Origin: CAZMGT01 sp964565895 | Lineage (GTDB): Bacteria > Armatimonadota > Zipacnadia > UBA1398 > CAZMGT01 | Length of the DNA stretch: 64,000 nt | Assembly (NCBI GenBank): GCA_964565895.1 | Contig: CAZMGT010000013.1 | Location: forward strand, 4,919 to 68,918 | Direction: 5' to 3' | In this document: positions 52,530 to 61,472 of the stretch, in pieces | Layout of the letters: each line of letters begins with the position of its first letter | Numbering within the stretch: position 1 is the first letter of the stretch | Translations under genes and position numbers: made by a program | The notes under the pieces: model-generated | Told to the model about the DNA's origin: nothing | Databases searched by the model: none | What the model saw: the letters and a program-made list of their open reading frames with translations, nothing else

Positions 52530-53306
52530 TTAAACCTCGTGCTCGCCTGCGGGGCGGTTTTCCTGAAGCTTTTTCTGCAGCTCGCGCAACTGGTCGCGGA
52601 TGCGCGCGGCGAGCGCATAGTCCTCGCGCTCGATCGCCTCCTGCAGCTTTTGCTCCAAAACCTCCGCGGGGGCTCTAATTGCCGCGTTTTCTAGGTGTTT
52701 GCGCAAAGAGTTTAGCGCCATCAGCTCCACGCTAAGAATAATCAGTTGCTCGTTGCCGTGCGCGCGGTAAAACTCCTCGATTTGCTTCGCCCCGCGGTCG
52801 ATCCTGCTCAGCGCCGCGCGGATCCGTCCCTCCGTGGCAAGCATGAGCGCCTCGGCCTTGGTGTTCATCATGAGCACATACGGCCGATAGCGCTCCAGGG
52901 CGAGCTTGTCCTCCTCGCTCGCCGCGTGCTTCTTCATGAAGTCAAACAGGCGCAGGTTGCGCGCCGTGTCGCGCGCTGCGCGGCGAAATTCCCCAAGCTG
53001 CAAGCAGCACAGATAGCGGTAATAATATTGCGTCCCCTCCGCGCGCAGGGCCTCGCACTCCTCGGAGTTCAGCTCCAAGCATTCCCGCCCCTCTTGCTCC
53101 GCCTTCGCCTCGTAGTAGTCCAGCAGCGACTCATACCCGTGCGGCCGCTGCCCATCCGGCCGGCCCTCAAGCTCCATCTGTATCAGCCCGAGGTCCAGCC
53201 GCATCTGCAGCTTCTCCTTGCCGTCCAATCCCTTAATGATCCGCGCGTTTACCTCGCCCGGCTCATAGGGAAACGAGTCCAAAATGGGTTTGATGTCGTA
53301 GTTCAT
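52530..53306 (-). CDS. Helical protein with C-terminal UVR motif
   Basis: A 258-aa, largely helical protein. The C-terminus (about 214-248, LEQKLQEAIEREDYALAARI then RDQLREL) is a UvrB/UvrC (UVR) motif, used for protein-protein contact in UvrBC, McsA and others. The central region (about 60-200) looks like TPR-type helices (YYYRYLCCLQLGEFRRAARDTARNL). Similar TPR-UVR proteins occur widely in Planctomycetes and Armatimonadota with unknown function. It is convergent with the protease-propeller gene (12 bases apart) and divergent from the oxidoreductase gene. Confidence 0.8.
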   Translation of the reverse strand: MNYDIKPILDSFPYEPGEVNARIIKGLDGKEKLQMRLDLGLIQMELEGRPDGQRPHGYESLLDYYEAKAEQEGRECLELNSEECEALRAEGTQYYYRYLCCLQLGEFRRAARDTARNLRLFDFMKKHAASEEDKLALERYRPYVLMMNTKAEALMLATEGRIRAALSRIDRGAKQIEEFYRAHGNEQLIILSVELMALNSLRKHLENAAIRAPAEVLEQKLQEAIEREDYALAARIRDQLRELQKKLQENRPAGEHEV

Positions 53307-53382
53307 CGCACCCCACCGGCCAACCGACGGCCGAATGTGTACTTCGCGCCGTGCAGGGGGCTTCCTTCCCCAGCCCCTGTGT

Positions 53383-53411
53383 TTGACCGCGCCCTACGCC
53401 GCTGCTATAAT
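53383..53411 (+). promoter_or_regulatory. Sigma70 promoter of the Gfo/Idh/MocA oxidoreductase gene
   Basis: TTGACC (53383-53388), a 17-base spacer and a perfect TATAAT (53406-53411) with the TGn extension. The start codon is 75 bases downstream of the -10 element, leaving an untranslated leader of about 68 bases. Confidence 0.7.
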
Positions 53412-53485
53412 CCGCGCGGCCTACCCTGCCCCCTGCGCGTCTTGCGTATGGGTACCTTAATCTTACCAGGGAGCGACGCCTGCCA

Positions 53486-54487
53486 ATGCCCAGAGCAAAG
53501 AAGTTTCGCGTAGGATTTATCGGCGCGGGCGGCATCGCCCGCCGGCACTTCAAGCATCTGCTGCAGGTCCCCGGCGTAGAAGTGGTCGCCCTGTGTGACC
53601 CGAGCGACGAGTCGCTCGAGCGTTTCGTCCAAGCTTGCCCCGAGGCGAAAGACCTCCCCACCTATCCCGACTACAAGAAAATGCTCAAAAACGAGCAGCT
53701 CGACGGCGTGCAAATCCACAGCCCGCACACCGTCCACTACCGCCAAATCATGGACTCCCTCGCCGCCGGCCTTCATGTACTTACCGAAAAACCCATGGTG
53801 TGCAAGACAACCCACGCCAAAAACGTCGTTGACGCCGTGCGCCAGTCCGGCAAGGTCCTCGTCATCTCCTATCAGCGCCACCTCATGCCCGAGTTCCGCT
53901 ACATTAAGCGCTGCATCGAGGAGCAAAAGTACGGCCCCGTGCGCTTTGTCACGGCAATGCAGTCGCAAAACTGGTATAACACGCAGGTCCTCCGCGGCAC
54001 GTGGCGCAGCAAGCTCAAATGGTCCGGCGGGGGGCAGCTTAACGATTCGGGCAGCCACCTCGTAGACATCATCCTCTGGTGCACCGGCCTTCAGCCCGAG
54101 GAGGTATTCGCCGAGATCGACAACCTGGGCTCCGAGGTCGACATCCTCACCGCAGCCTCGATCAAGTTCACCGACGGCGCGTTGTGCAACATCTCCGTCA
54201 TCGGCCACGCCACCGCGTGGTGGGAGGATATTAGCTTCTACTGCGACCGCGGCGCGTTTCTCATCCGCCACGGCCACGGGCTGATCGAGATCAACGAGCA
54301 GGGCAAGCCCGTTCAGCCCAAGCGCCTGCCCAAGCCGAGCAACCCTGACGTGCACTGGATCAACGTCATCCGCGGCAAGGAGGAAAACCTCATCCCCGCG
54401 GAGTGCGGGCTGCGCGTAATTCAGCTTACCGAGGCCGCCTGGCGCTCCGGGCGCACCGGTCGCCGCCAGAAGGTGAAGATCGACTAG
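53486..54487 (+). CDS. Gfo/Idh/MocA family NAD(P)-dependent oxidoreductase
   Basis: A 333-aa sugar- or inositol-dehydrogenase-type protein. The Rossmann domain has GAGGIA at 13-18 and the catalytic E101-K102-P103 motif; the C-terminal alpha/beta domain carries GGQLNDSGSHLVDIILW, where Asp and His are the usual substrate-binding/catalytic residues. No signal peptide. It probably oxidises a sugar or cyclitol in the cytoplasm, with the substrate not predictable. It has its own promoter upstream; the transglutaminase-like gene follows after 52 bases on the same strand. Confidence 0.93.
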   Translation: MPRAKKFRVGFIGAGGIARRHFKHLLQVPGVEVVALCDPSDESLERFVQACPEAKDLPTYPDYKKMLKNEQLDGVQIHSPHTVHYRQIMDSLAAGLHVLTEKPMVCKTTHAKNVVDAVRQSGKVLVISYQRHLMPEFRYIKRCIEEQKYGPVRFVTAMQSQNWYNTQVLRGTWRSKLKWSGGGQLNDSGSHLVDIILWCTGLQPEEVFAEIDNLGSEVDILTAASIKFTDGALCNISVIGHATAWWEDISFYCDRGAFLIRHGHGLIEINEQGKPVQPKRLPKPSNPDVHWINVIRGKEENLIPAECGLRVIQLTEAAWRSGRTGRRQKVKID

Positions 54488-54539
54488 CCGCCCGGGCGTT
54501 GACTATACAAAGCTTTCGCTCGCACACGGGGTGGGCCAG

Positions 54540-56078
54540 ATGACCCGACGCCTCTCGCCTCTGCTTATTCTCTTTTGCGCCCTGCCGCTTCTCGCAAGCT
54601 GCGCGCGCACGCGCGCGCCGGGCGAGCTCGCCTCGTCCACGGCGCTCGCCGCGGCACAGCCCACCGCCCAGCCCCTTGCCCCCACGCTGTGGTTCGAGCC
54701 CCACGAAATCTGGCACGGCATTTACTTCGGCAAGGCGAAAATCGGCTATCAGCAAATAAAGTTCTTTCCCGATCGCCTCGACGGCCAAGATGTCCGCGGG
54801 GTGAAGCTCTACGCGACAATGAGCTTTAAGGCGCTTAACGTCCAGCTCAAGCAAGAGGTCGAGATGACCCAGTTCCTCGACAAACAAGGCAGCCCCCTCA
54901 CCCTAACCTACATCCAGCGCTCAGGGGGCATGGAGCAGCGCGTCGAGGCCGAGTTCTTCCCCGACCGCATCGACTGCGTGAGCTACATCGGCAACCAGCC
55001 CAAGAGCAAGGTTATCCCCATTCCCCCGGGCGTTAAGCTCTACGACCCAGAGTACGGCCAGACCGAGTTCACCATGAAGCCCGGCGACCGCCTGGAGTAT
55101 CACTACTTCAACCCCGTTACTCTGCGCATTGAAAAAGGCGCCGTGGAGGTTCTCGGCGACGAGCAAATCAAGCTCGGCGAGGAGACGGTCCCCGCCCACC
55201 ACGTCAAGCTTGACACCGTCGTGGGGACAATGGAGGCCTGGGTGGACGACAAGTGGGAGGTCGTCAAGGCGTTCCATCCGTTAAACCTGCTCATCATTAA
55301 AGAGCCGCCCGAGGTGGCCAAAACGATGGAGGGGCCCGCCGGCTACTCTCCGCCCGAGGACCTCGCCGTCGTCGCCGCGGTGAAAACCAAAGCCAAAATC
55401 GAGCACCCGCGCCAGGTGCGCCAGCTCACCGTCCGCCTCTCCGGGCCGATCAAGCGCGAGCTATTCTTAGACGACGGCCTGCGCCAACGCGTAACCGACC
55501 TAAAAACCACCGGCGAGATGACCTCGGCAACCATCGTCGTACGCAGCATTGCCCCGCCCGAAAACCCTCCCCAGATCCCCATCCGCGACCCCGCGCTCGC
55601 CGAGTTCCTCAAGCCCACCGTTCACCTGCAATGCGACAACCCGGAGATCGTCCAGCAGGCGCAGGAGATCGTTGGCGAGGAGACCGATGCCTTCCGCGCC
55701 GCGTTTAGCATCGCGCGTTGGGTGAGCACAAACATGAGCGTGCGCGCGGACATCGGGCTAATGCGCTCCGCGCTCGAGGTGCTCCACGCGCGCGAGGGCG
55801 TGTGTCGCGACTACGCCGCGCTCTACACGGCGCTCGCCCGCGCCGTGGGCATTCCCAGCCGCATGTGCTCCGGGGTAGTGTATTGGGAGGACGGCTTTTA
55901 CTACCACGCCTGGGCGGAGAGCTACGTTGGCCAGTGGCTGGCGTTCGACCCCACTCAGCCCCCGGGCTATCCCGTAGACGCCACGCACATTAAGCTCACG
56001 CAGGGCGACGTGCCCACGATGGTCGACGCCATCGCCGCCGTGGGCCGCATCTCCATCGAGGTGCTCGACTACAAGTAG
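54540..56078 (+). CDS. Transglutaminase-like cysteine protease-fold lipoprotein
   Basis: A 512-aa predicted lipoprotein (lipobox LASC about residue 20). Residues 45-250 form a beta-rich domain. Residues 360-490 hold a transglutaminase/protease-like core with catalytic triad C422 (REGVCRDYAAL), H456 (FYYHAWAES) and D470 (WLAFDPT). Bacterial members are mostly peptidases or amidases acting in the envelope; the actual activity is unknown. ATG 54540 is preferred over the GTG at 54531 because GGGGTGGG then has normal spacing and the mature signal peptide starts correctly. It converges on the two helical secreted-protein genes with 17 bases between. Confidence 0.88.
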   Translation: MTRRLSPLLILFCALPLLASCARTRAPGELASSTALAAAQPTAQPLAPTLWFEPHEIWHGIYFGKAKIGYQQIKFFPDRLDGQDVRGVKLYATMSFKALNVQLKQEVEMTQFLDKQGSPLTLTYIQRSGGMEQRVEAEFFPDRIDCVSYIGNQPKSKVIPIPPGVKLYDPEYGQTEFTMKPGDRLEYHYFNPVTLRIEKGAVEVLGDEQIKLGEETVPAHHVKLDTVVGTMEAWVDDKWEVVKAFHPLNLLIIKEPPEVAKTMEGPAGYSPPEDLAVVAAVKTKAKIEHPRQVRQLTVRLSGPIKRELFLDDGLRQRVTDLKTTGEMTSATIVVRSIAPPENPPQIPIRDPALAEFLKPTVHLQCDNPEIVQQAQEIVGEETDAFRAAFSIARWVSTNMSVRADIGLMRSALEVLHAREGVCRDYAALYTALARAVGIPSRMCSGVVYWEDGFYYHAWAESYVGQWLAFDPTQPPGYPVDATHIKLTQGDVPTMVDAIAAVGRISIEVLDYK

Positions 56079-56095
56079 CCCGTTGCCCGTGCGGG

Positions 56096-57034
56096 CTATG
56101 GCCGCGGCCCCGGGCGCCGCGTGCGCAGCGCCTGCACTCGCCGCTGAACCAGCTCCAGCGTCGAGTCGCGCAGCAAAAGCTCCCTAAACCGCGTCTCGCT
56201 GATAATCGGCTCCGCCGGCGGGGCGATCCCCACCCTAATCCCCAGCGCGCGCAGGAGCATCTGCACCACTTCCGGCTCCCGCCGCTCATACTCCGCGGGA
56301 TCCATGTGCCGCACGACGTCGAACACCTCAAACAGCCGCCACAGGTAGCTCTGGTATTGCGGCGAGCTGGGGTCGATTAGCCGCTGGCCGGCCAGGGCAT
56401 CGAGCAATTCCTGGGCAATCCCCCCGCGCAGCCGCAAATATTGCTCCTGGTTGCGCAAATAAAGCAGCCGCTCCATCGTCGGCCGCAACAGCCCGATGAT
56501 CACATTCATCAACCGCTGATATTCCTGCCGCGCCTGGGCGAGCAACCGCCGCCGCTCGGCGACATCCGGCCCCCCCGACTCCCAGCGGATCATCAGTTTC
56601 TGGTCGTCGCTCAGCGTGGCGATAATCCCGGCCAGGGCTTCGCTCTTCGCCCGCTCTACCGTGCTCCGCGCGGCGGCGATCTTCACCATCGCCTCCTCCA
56701 CCTGCTGCTCCACTTCCTTGGGCGGCTCCTTCCCGTCGAGCAGGGCCTCCCACTTCTTCTGCAGCGCATCCTTCGCCTCAAGCAGGGCAATCGCTTCCTG
56801 CTTCGCCGCCTCCTTCTCCGCCGTGGGAATCGTCGCCAGCCGCTGCGCCATCTCCGCGAACTGTCGGTCGTCCAGCCCAAGCTGCTGGAACAGGCGAATG
56901 GCTTCGATCTGCTCCGCCAGCGTCTGCCAGTTCGACGGCCGCTCGAGCGAGCGCAAGTTAATCTCCGCGCCAAACGCGGGCACCGCGGCTATGGCCAGCG
57001 CTACTGCCCAAATTATCGCCCCTCGCCTCATCAT
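56096..57034 (-). CDS. Secreted helical protein, tandem gene B
   Basis: A 312-aa protein with a signal peptide (cleavage near AFGA-EINL). The mature part is almost wholly helical and charged, with LGLDDRQFAEMAQRLATI (about 52-69), a long coiled coil at about 70-130 (AEKEAAKQEAIALLEAKDAL, EVEQQVEEAMVKIAAAR) and LSDDQKLMI (about 143). The LxxxQ spacing recalls the LTxxQ motif of Spy/CpxP periplasmic chaperones, but length and order differ, so this is only a suggestion. It overlaps the upstream gene by 4 bases (ATGA), so coupled translation is expected. Confidence 0.7.
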   Translation of the reverse strand: MMRRGAIIWAVALAIAAVPAFGAEINLRSLERPSNWQTLAEQIEAIRLFQQLGLDDRQFAEMAQRLATIPTAEKEAAKQEAIALLEAKDALQKKWEALLDGKEPPKEVEQQVEEAMVKIAAARSTVERAKSEALAGIIATLSDDQKLMIRWESGGPDVAERRRLLAQARQEYQRLMNVIIGLLRPTMERLLYLRNQEQYLRLRGGIAQELLDALAGQRLIDPSSPQYQSYLWRLFEVFDVVRHMDPAEYERREPEVVQMLLRALGIRVGIAPPAEPIISETRFRELLLRDSTLELVQRRVQALRTRRPGPRP

Positions 57035-57984
57035 TGACCCTCCTCATAGGCGGCGACAACACGCCGCAGCAGGTCCAGCGCCCGCGGGTCGCGTAAGAAC
57101 GTCTCAAACGCCTCCTGGGCGACGACGTCGGGCTTAATCTGCCCCTTCTCCCCTTCCCCGGGCTTACTCTCCGCCTGCTCAAACCCCAGCCGCGTGCGCA
57201 CCTTCTTCTCCAGCTCCGCCCGCTGCTGGGCGAGCGTTGCCGCGTCCATGCTCCGCACCTCGTCCAAAAGCAAAAGCACCCGCGCGGTCATCGCCGCCAG
57301 CCCCTCCGAGCGCTCCCCGACAATGCTCACCGCAATCTGCCGCGCGATGTCCTGCTTGCGCTGCTCGTAGACGGGCTGCGGAATGCGCCGCACGTCGAGC
57401 AGGCGGTTCATTACCTCCTCAAAGCTCGCCCCGCCCGCGCGCCTGCGCCGCCCCCGGGCCAACGCCTGCTTGGCCAAGCGCTCCGCGGGCGTCTCCAGCG
57501 CCGAGCGCTGGTCTGCCGTGAGCACCTCCTGGTAGACGAAGGCAATCGCCTCGCGAATCTTCTGCAAATGCCGCCCCGCCTGCGCCTGATACTGCTCCAT
57601 GTGCGCCGTTACCGGCGCTTCGATATACGGCGGGACAAACCCATACTGCGCCCACGTCTTAATGAAGTTTTCCAACGCGTTGCGCCGCCCCTTGTAAAAG
57701 CTGTCGTCGATCTTGGCGATCTCCCGGCGCGCTTGCTGGATCGTCTCCATCGCCCCGATAAGCGCCTTCGCCTGGTCCACGCTCAGGTGGAGAGCTTGAA
57801 TGAGCTCGATCATAATCAGCTCGCGATAATAGGCGCGGGCGTAGCGCAGGTCCTCCTCCGTCCACTTCTTCTGCTTCTCCCCGCCCTTCGCCCCAGTGGC
57901 GCCCTTTGCCGGCTGGGCCAACGCGCAGGCGGCGAAACAGAGCACCAAACACACCGCCAGCACACACAGCGCTCGCCTGCTCAT
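57031..57984 (-). CDS. Secreted helical protein, tandem gene A
   Basis: A 317-aa protein with a signal peptide (hydrophobic 7-22, cleavage near ALA-QPAKG). The mature part is helical: LHLSVDQAKALIGAMETIQQ (about 66-85), a Tyr/Lys-rich middle and LTADQRSALETP (about 156), each with an LTxxQ-like motif. It matches the order of its downstream neighbour (two such motifs per protein), so the pair are probably distant paralogues acting together outside the cytoplasm, perhaps as periplasmic chaperones or stress proteins (inference). The start is 34 bases downstream of the serS end on the same strand. Confidence 0.7.
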   Translation of the reverse strand: MSRRALCVLAVCLVLCFAACALAQPAKGATGAKGGEKQKKWTEEDLRYARAYYRELIMIELIQALHLSVDQAKALIGAMETIQQARREIAKIDDSFYKGRRNALENFIKTWAQYGFVPPYIEAPVTAHMEQYQAQAGRHLQKIREAIAFVYQEVLTADQRSALETPAERLAKQALARGRRRRAGGASFEEVMNRLLDVRRIPQPVYEQRKQDIARQIAVSIVGERSEGLAAMTARVLLLLDEVRSMDAATLAQQRAELEKKVRTRLGFEQAESKPGEGEKGQIKPDVVAQEAFETFLRDPRALDLLRRVVAAYEEGQ

Positions 57985-58018
57985 CGCTCATTCCTCCCTG
58001 CGGCGCCTCTTTGTGCGC

Positions 58019-59302
58019 CTAGCCTGGCGGAGCGATCCGCTCCTTGCCCCCCATATACGGCCGCAGCACCTCGGGAATAACCACGCTCCCGTCGCTCTCC
58101 TGATAGTTCTCGATCACCGCGGCAAACGTCCGCCCCACGGCAACCCCCGAGCCGTTAAGCGTGTGGCACAGCTCGGGCTTGGCCTTTGGCTGCCGGCGAA
58201 AGCGAATCTTCGCCCGCCGCGCCTGGTAGTCCGTGCAGTTCGAGCACGAGGAGATCTCCACATACCTCCCCATGCCCGGCATCCATACCTCGATGTCATA
58301 GGTCTTCGCCGAAGCCGCGCCCATGTCCCCCGTGCACAGGAGCATCGTGCGAAAGTGCAGCCCGAGCCGCTTGAGCACGTCCTCGGCGTCTGCGGTAAGC
58401 TTCTCCAGCGCGTCAAACGAGCGCTCCGGCTCGGAATAGATGACCAGCTCCACCTTGTCGAACTGATGCCTGCGGATAAGCCCCCGCGTCTCCTTCCCCG
58501 CGGCTCCCGCCTCGCGCCGAAAGCAGGGGGTATAGGCGGTGTAGTAGCGGGGGAGCGTCCCCGGCTCGAGGATCTCGTCGGCGTGCAACGTGGTCAGGGG
58601 AACCTCCGCTGTCGGGATAAGGTAGAGGTCGGACTGCTCTACCTTAAACATGTCCTCCTCCAAAATAGGCACCTGCCCCGTCCCCTGCATCGTCTGCCGG
58701 TTGGCCAAAAACGGCGGCGAGATTTCCGTATACCCGTGTTCGTTAACGTGCAGGTCGAGCATAAAGTTAATCAGCGCCCGCTCCAGCGCCGCCCCCTCGC
58801 CCACGAACACGTTAAACCGCGCCCCCGCTAACTTAGACGATGTTTCCAAGTCCAGGATCCCTAGCTCCGGCCCGAGCACCCAGTGCGGTTTGGGCTCAAA
58901 ATCCAGTTCCCGCCGCTCCCCCCACTCCCGCACCTTAACGTTGGCGCTCTCGTCCTCACCCACGGGCACGCTCTCGTGGGGAATGTTCGGGATGCGCAGC
59001 AAAAGCTCCGTTAGCCGCTCCCCATGCTTGCGCTCCTCCGCCTCAAGCTCCTTTATCCGCGCGCGCACCCCGCGCATCTTGGCGATTAACTCCGAGGCGT
59101 CCTGCCCGGACTTTTGCAGCGCCGAGATCTGCTTCGACACCGCGTTGCTCTCCGCGCGAAGCTGCTCTAGCTCCTGTAACACCGCGCGCCGCTTCCGGTC
59201 CAGCTCGACTACCTCGTCAACCACTGACTGCTCCTCGCCCCTGTTCCGTAGCGCCGTACGCAACTTCTCTGGGTCCTGGCGGATTTCCCTGATGTCGAGC
59301 AC
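58019..59302 (-). CDS. serS: Seryl-tRNA synthetase
   Basis: Class II synthetase charging tRNA-Ser (and tRNA-Sec). The 427-aa product has the N-terminal antiparallel coiled-coil arm (about 28-100), motif 2 (TPCFRREAGAAGKETRGLIR then HQFDKVE, about 258-285) and motif 3 (GVAVGRTFAAVIENYQ, about 385-400); SSCSNCTDYQARR is also family-typical. The usual motif-3 start GRTL is GRTF here. GTG at 59302 has AGGAGGGAG upstream. The two helical secreted proteins follow on the same strand. Confidence 0.97.
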   Translation of the reverse strand: MLDIREIRQDPEKLRTALRNRGEEQSVVDEVVELDRKRRAVLQELEQLRAESNAVSKQISALQKSGQDASELIAKMRGVRARIKELEAEERKHGERLTELLLRIPNIPHESVPVGEDESANVKVREWGERRELDFEPKPHWVLGPELGILDLETSSKLAGARFNVFVGEGAALERALINFMLDLHVNEHGYTEISPPFLANRQTMQGTGQVPILEEDMFKVEQSDLYLIPTAEVPLTTLHADEILEPGTLPRYYTAYTPCFRREAGAAGKETRGLIRRHQFDKVELVIYSEPERSFDALEKLTADAEDVLKRLGLHFRTMLLCTGDMGAASAKTYDIEVWMPGMGRYVEISSCSNCTDYQARRAKIRFRRQPKAKPELCHTLNGSGVAVGRTFAAVIENYQESDGSVVIPEVLRPYMGGKERIAPPG

Positions 59303-59760
59303 TGCCCGCTCCCTCCTGGGCCTCTCGCCGGCTATGCGCCACTTGCTCTTTCGCCCGCGGATTATAGCATACCCCCTGCCCCGAGACTAGCGCCGCCGCT
59401 CGCGGCCGCGCACGCGCTGTCGCTTCCCGCGGAAGGTCTGTGCGCAGCGGTCGAGAATTGAACTTAAGACAGGCGGCGGCCCTTCACCTTGAGGGCCCCG
59501 CGGGCGACTGCTCTCGCCGGCGCGTGTTGTCTTGCGGCAGGAGGATGGCTGCAATCGTCGCTGTATTATCTATATGTCATAGGCGCAATGTGACGAGGCT
59601 CGACATTCTGCCGCCCGCGTTGTGCGCCGTTCGCTAGCCGCGCGAGGCAGGGCGGATACAACGCTTACATAGCCAACGCTCGTCGTGGGCGCCGGCGGCA
59701 GTCGTCCACGGTGATCGCCTTGTTGCCGCTGCGCCCGCGCGTTGCAGCGGAGCGGCGAAC
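59303..59760. other. Intergenic region between divergent serS and histidine kinase genes
   Basis: 458 bases without a supported gene. It contains the serS promoter, a small hairpin GGCCCT/AGGGCC at about 59477-59495, and a possible longer pairing GCGGCA/TGCCGC near 59696-59731. A short frame ATG 59545-59637 (30 codons) follows AGGAGG, but with no spacing, so translation is unlikely. No tRNA was found. Confidence 0.6.
59361..59369 (-). promoter_or_regulatory. Extended -10 promoter of serS
   Basis: The minus strand reads TGCTATAAT, a perfect -10 with TGn extension, about 59 bases before the GTG at 59302. It has the same 9 bases as the tyrS promoter element. No clear -35. Confidence 0.5.
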
Positions 59761-60660
59761 ATGGCGTTGAAGAAGAAGCGCGTGCCTAGCGATGCGCGAG
59801 CCTCGGACCGTGCGCCCGCGCCCCGGGCCCGTGCGCCGAGCGATGCCTATCACCCCTCGACCAAGCGCCTCCAAGACGCCAACGCCCTGCTCCTTGAGCT
59901 CCGTTCAGCGCTTGAGGAATCCGCCAGCGAGCTCCGCCGTTTGCGCCGCGTCAGCGCCGAGTTCCTCTCTACCGTGGGCCACGAGCTGCGCACACCGCTC
60001 CACGCGATCATCGGCTACACCGACATGCTCCTTGAGCAAGAGCGCGGCTCGCTTAACGCCCGCCAGCGCCGCTATCTCAACACCATCCGCTCCAACGCCC
60101 TGCACCTCATGGAGCTCGTGAACAACGTGTTGGAGTTCGCGCGCGCCAATGCCGGCTCAATCGAGCTTAAGCCGACGAAGTTCCTCCTCGGCGAGGCCAT
60201 TCAAGCGGCGATCGAGACCCTCCGCCCCACTGCCGATGCGCGGCAGATCGAGCTTACCGCGGAAATCTCCGACGGCCAGAGCCCGGTCGTCGCCGACCCC
60301 GTGCGCTTCCGCCAAATTCTCATTAACTTGCTCTCCAACGCGGTCAAGTTTACCGATGCCGGGGGCAAGGTCCTCGTCCGCGCGACGACCCAGGATGGAG
60401 GCGGGTGCATCGTTTCCGTGTCCGACACCGGCCCGGGGATCGACCCCGCCGACCAAGAGGCCATCTTCGAGGAGTTCCACCGCGGGGCAAACGCCACCGG
60501 CGAGCGCACAAAGCGCCCCGGCGCCGGCCTCGGCTTGGCCATTACTCGCCGCCTTGTCGAACTCCATGGGGGAACGATCCGCGTGGACTCTACCCCAGGC
60601 AAGGGCAGCACGTTTACCGTCGTCCTTCCCCCACCTGGGGCGCGGGGCGAAAAGAAATAG
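59761..60660 (+). CDS. Soluble sensor histidine kinase (orphan)
   Basis: A 299-aa two-component kinase without membrane segments or a recognised sensor domain. A basic N-terminus and coiled coil (about 35-65) lead into HisKA with the phospho-accepting H74 (STVGHELRTPL). HATPase_c follows with the N box (RFRQILINLLSNAVKFT, about 181-197), G1 DTGPGI (about 221) and G2 GAGLGLAI (about 257). It should autophosphorylate and pass phosphate to a receiver; the receiver-GGDEF protein at 42317 is one candidate but is not adjacent. ATG at 59761 follows CGGAGCGGCG. Confidence 0.93.
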   Translation: MALKKKRVPSDARASDRAPAPRARAPSDAYHPSTKRLQDANALLLELRSALEESASELRRLRRVSAEFLSTVGHELRTPLHAIIGYTDMLLEQERGSLNARQRRYLNTIRSNALHLMELVNNVLEFARANAGSIELKPTKFLLGEAIQAAIETLRPTADARQIELTAEISDGQSPVVADPVRFRQILINLLSNAVKFTDAGGKVLVRATTQDGGGCIVSVSDTGPGIDPADQEAIFEEFHRGANATGERTKRPGAGLGLAITRRLVELHGGTIRVDSTPGKGSTFTVVLPPPGARGEKK

Positions 60661-60666
60661 CTCGCG

Positions 60667-61470
60667 CTAAAGCAAAAGCTCACGAATAGCCCAGGCCACG
60701 CCGTGCTCCTCGAGCGGCGGAGCGACAACGTCTGCCACTGCCTTTACCTCGTCCACCGCGTTGCCCATGGCTACCGCTGTCCCCGCCCACTCCAGCATTG
60801 CCTTGTCGTTAAATCCATCGCCGATCGCCAAAACTTGCTCCCGTGGCACACCCAAGTACTCCGCCGCCTTGGCCAGCCCCTTGCCCTTGGATACCTCTTT
60901 GTTCATAAACTCCAAATATTCCGGGTTGGTAATCGTTACATACATTACCTCGCCGTAGCGCGCAGCATATTCCTGATACAGCTCCTTAATGCGCTCTGGC
61001 TCGGCGATTACCAGGAGCTTCGTGGGCTGCGTGCCCACAAACTGCCGCAAGTCGCCGCTCGCTACGAGGACCGATCCCGTGCGCTCCGCATAGAGCTTCC
61101 CCCAAGCGTCGATCTCCCGCACGTGCAGCACATCGTCCAGGTATAAGTTCAGGTGCAGCCCGCGCTCCTCAATGCTCTCAATAATCTCCGCGGCGTGCTC
61201 CTTCTCCAGCGGCTGGTGAAAGATCACCTCGCCCGTGCGCATATCCGTCACCCGTGCGCCGTTATAGGCGACAACCGGGTTTTCGATCCCTAAGTCGGTG
61301 CAAATCGCTGCCGTCGCTGCGTGCATCCTCCCCGAGGCGAGGACAACTTCGATCCCCGCCGCGGCAGCCTCGCGCACCGCTTGCGCGTCTTCCTCAGCGA
61401 TCTTGTTCTGCGCGTCAACCAGCGTTCCGTCCAGGTCAATTGCTACCAGGCGAAACTTCCCCTGCCCCAT
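60667..61470 (-). CDS. Cof-type HAD-superfamily phosphatase
   Basis: A 267-aa HAD-IIB phosphatase. Catalytic motif I is AIDLDGTLVD (nucleophile about D12, acid/base D14), motif II is LASGR, motif III includes Lys of KGKGLAKAAEYLG and motif IV GDGFNDKAML. The cap domain lies between residues 85 and 180. Substrates of Cof-type enzymes are small phosphorylated metabolites such as sugar phosphates or FMN. ATG 61470 starts 2 bases after the stop of the upstream GGDEF gene with GAGGGGG before it, so the two are probably coupled. It converges on the histidine kinase gene with 6 bases between. Confidence 0.93.
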   Translation of the reverse strand: MGQGKFRLVAIDLDGTLVDAQNKIAEEDAQAVREAAAAGIEVVLASGRMHAATAAICTDLGIENPVVAYNGARVTDMRTGEVIFHQPLEKEHAAEIIESIEERGLHLNLYLDDVLHVREIDAWGKLYAERTGSVLVASGDLRQFVGTQPTKLLVIAEPERIKELYQEYAARYGEVMYVTITNPEYLEFMNKEVSKGKGLAKAAEYLGVPREQVLAIGDGFNDKAMLEWAGTAVAMGNAVDEVKAVADVVAPPLEEHGVAWAIRELLL

Positions 61471-61472
61471 GT

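Noticed and set aside
59440..59520. Possible tRNA T-loop (GTTCAATTC on the minus strand) near serS
   Set aside because: The flanking bases do not form a 5-bp T stem, and no acceptor or anticodon arm can be built.
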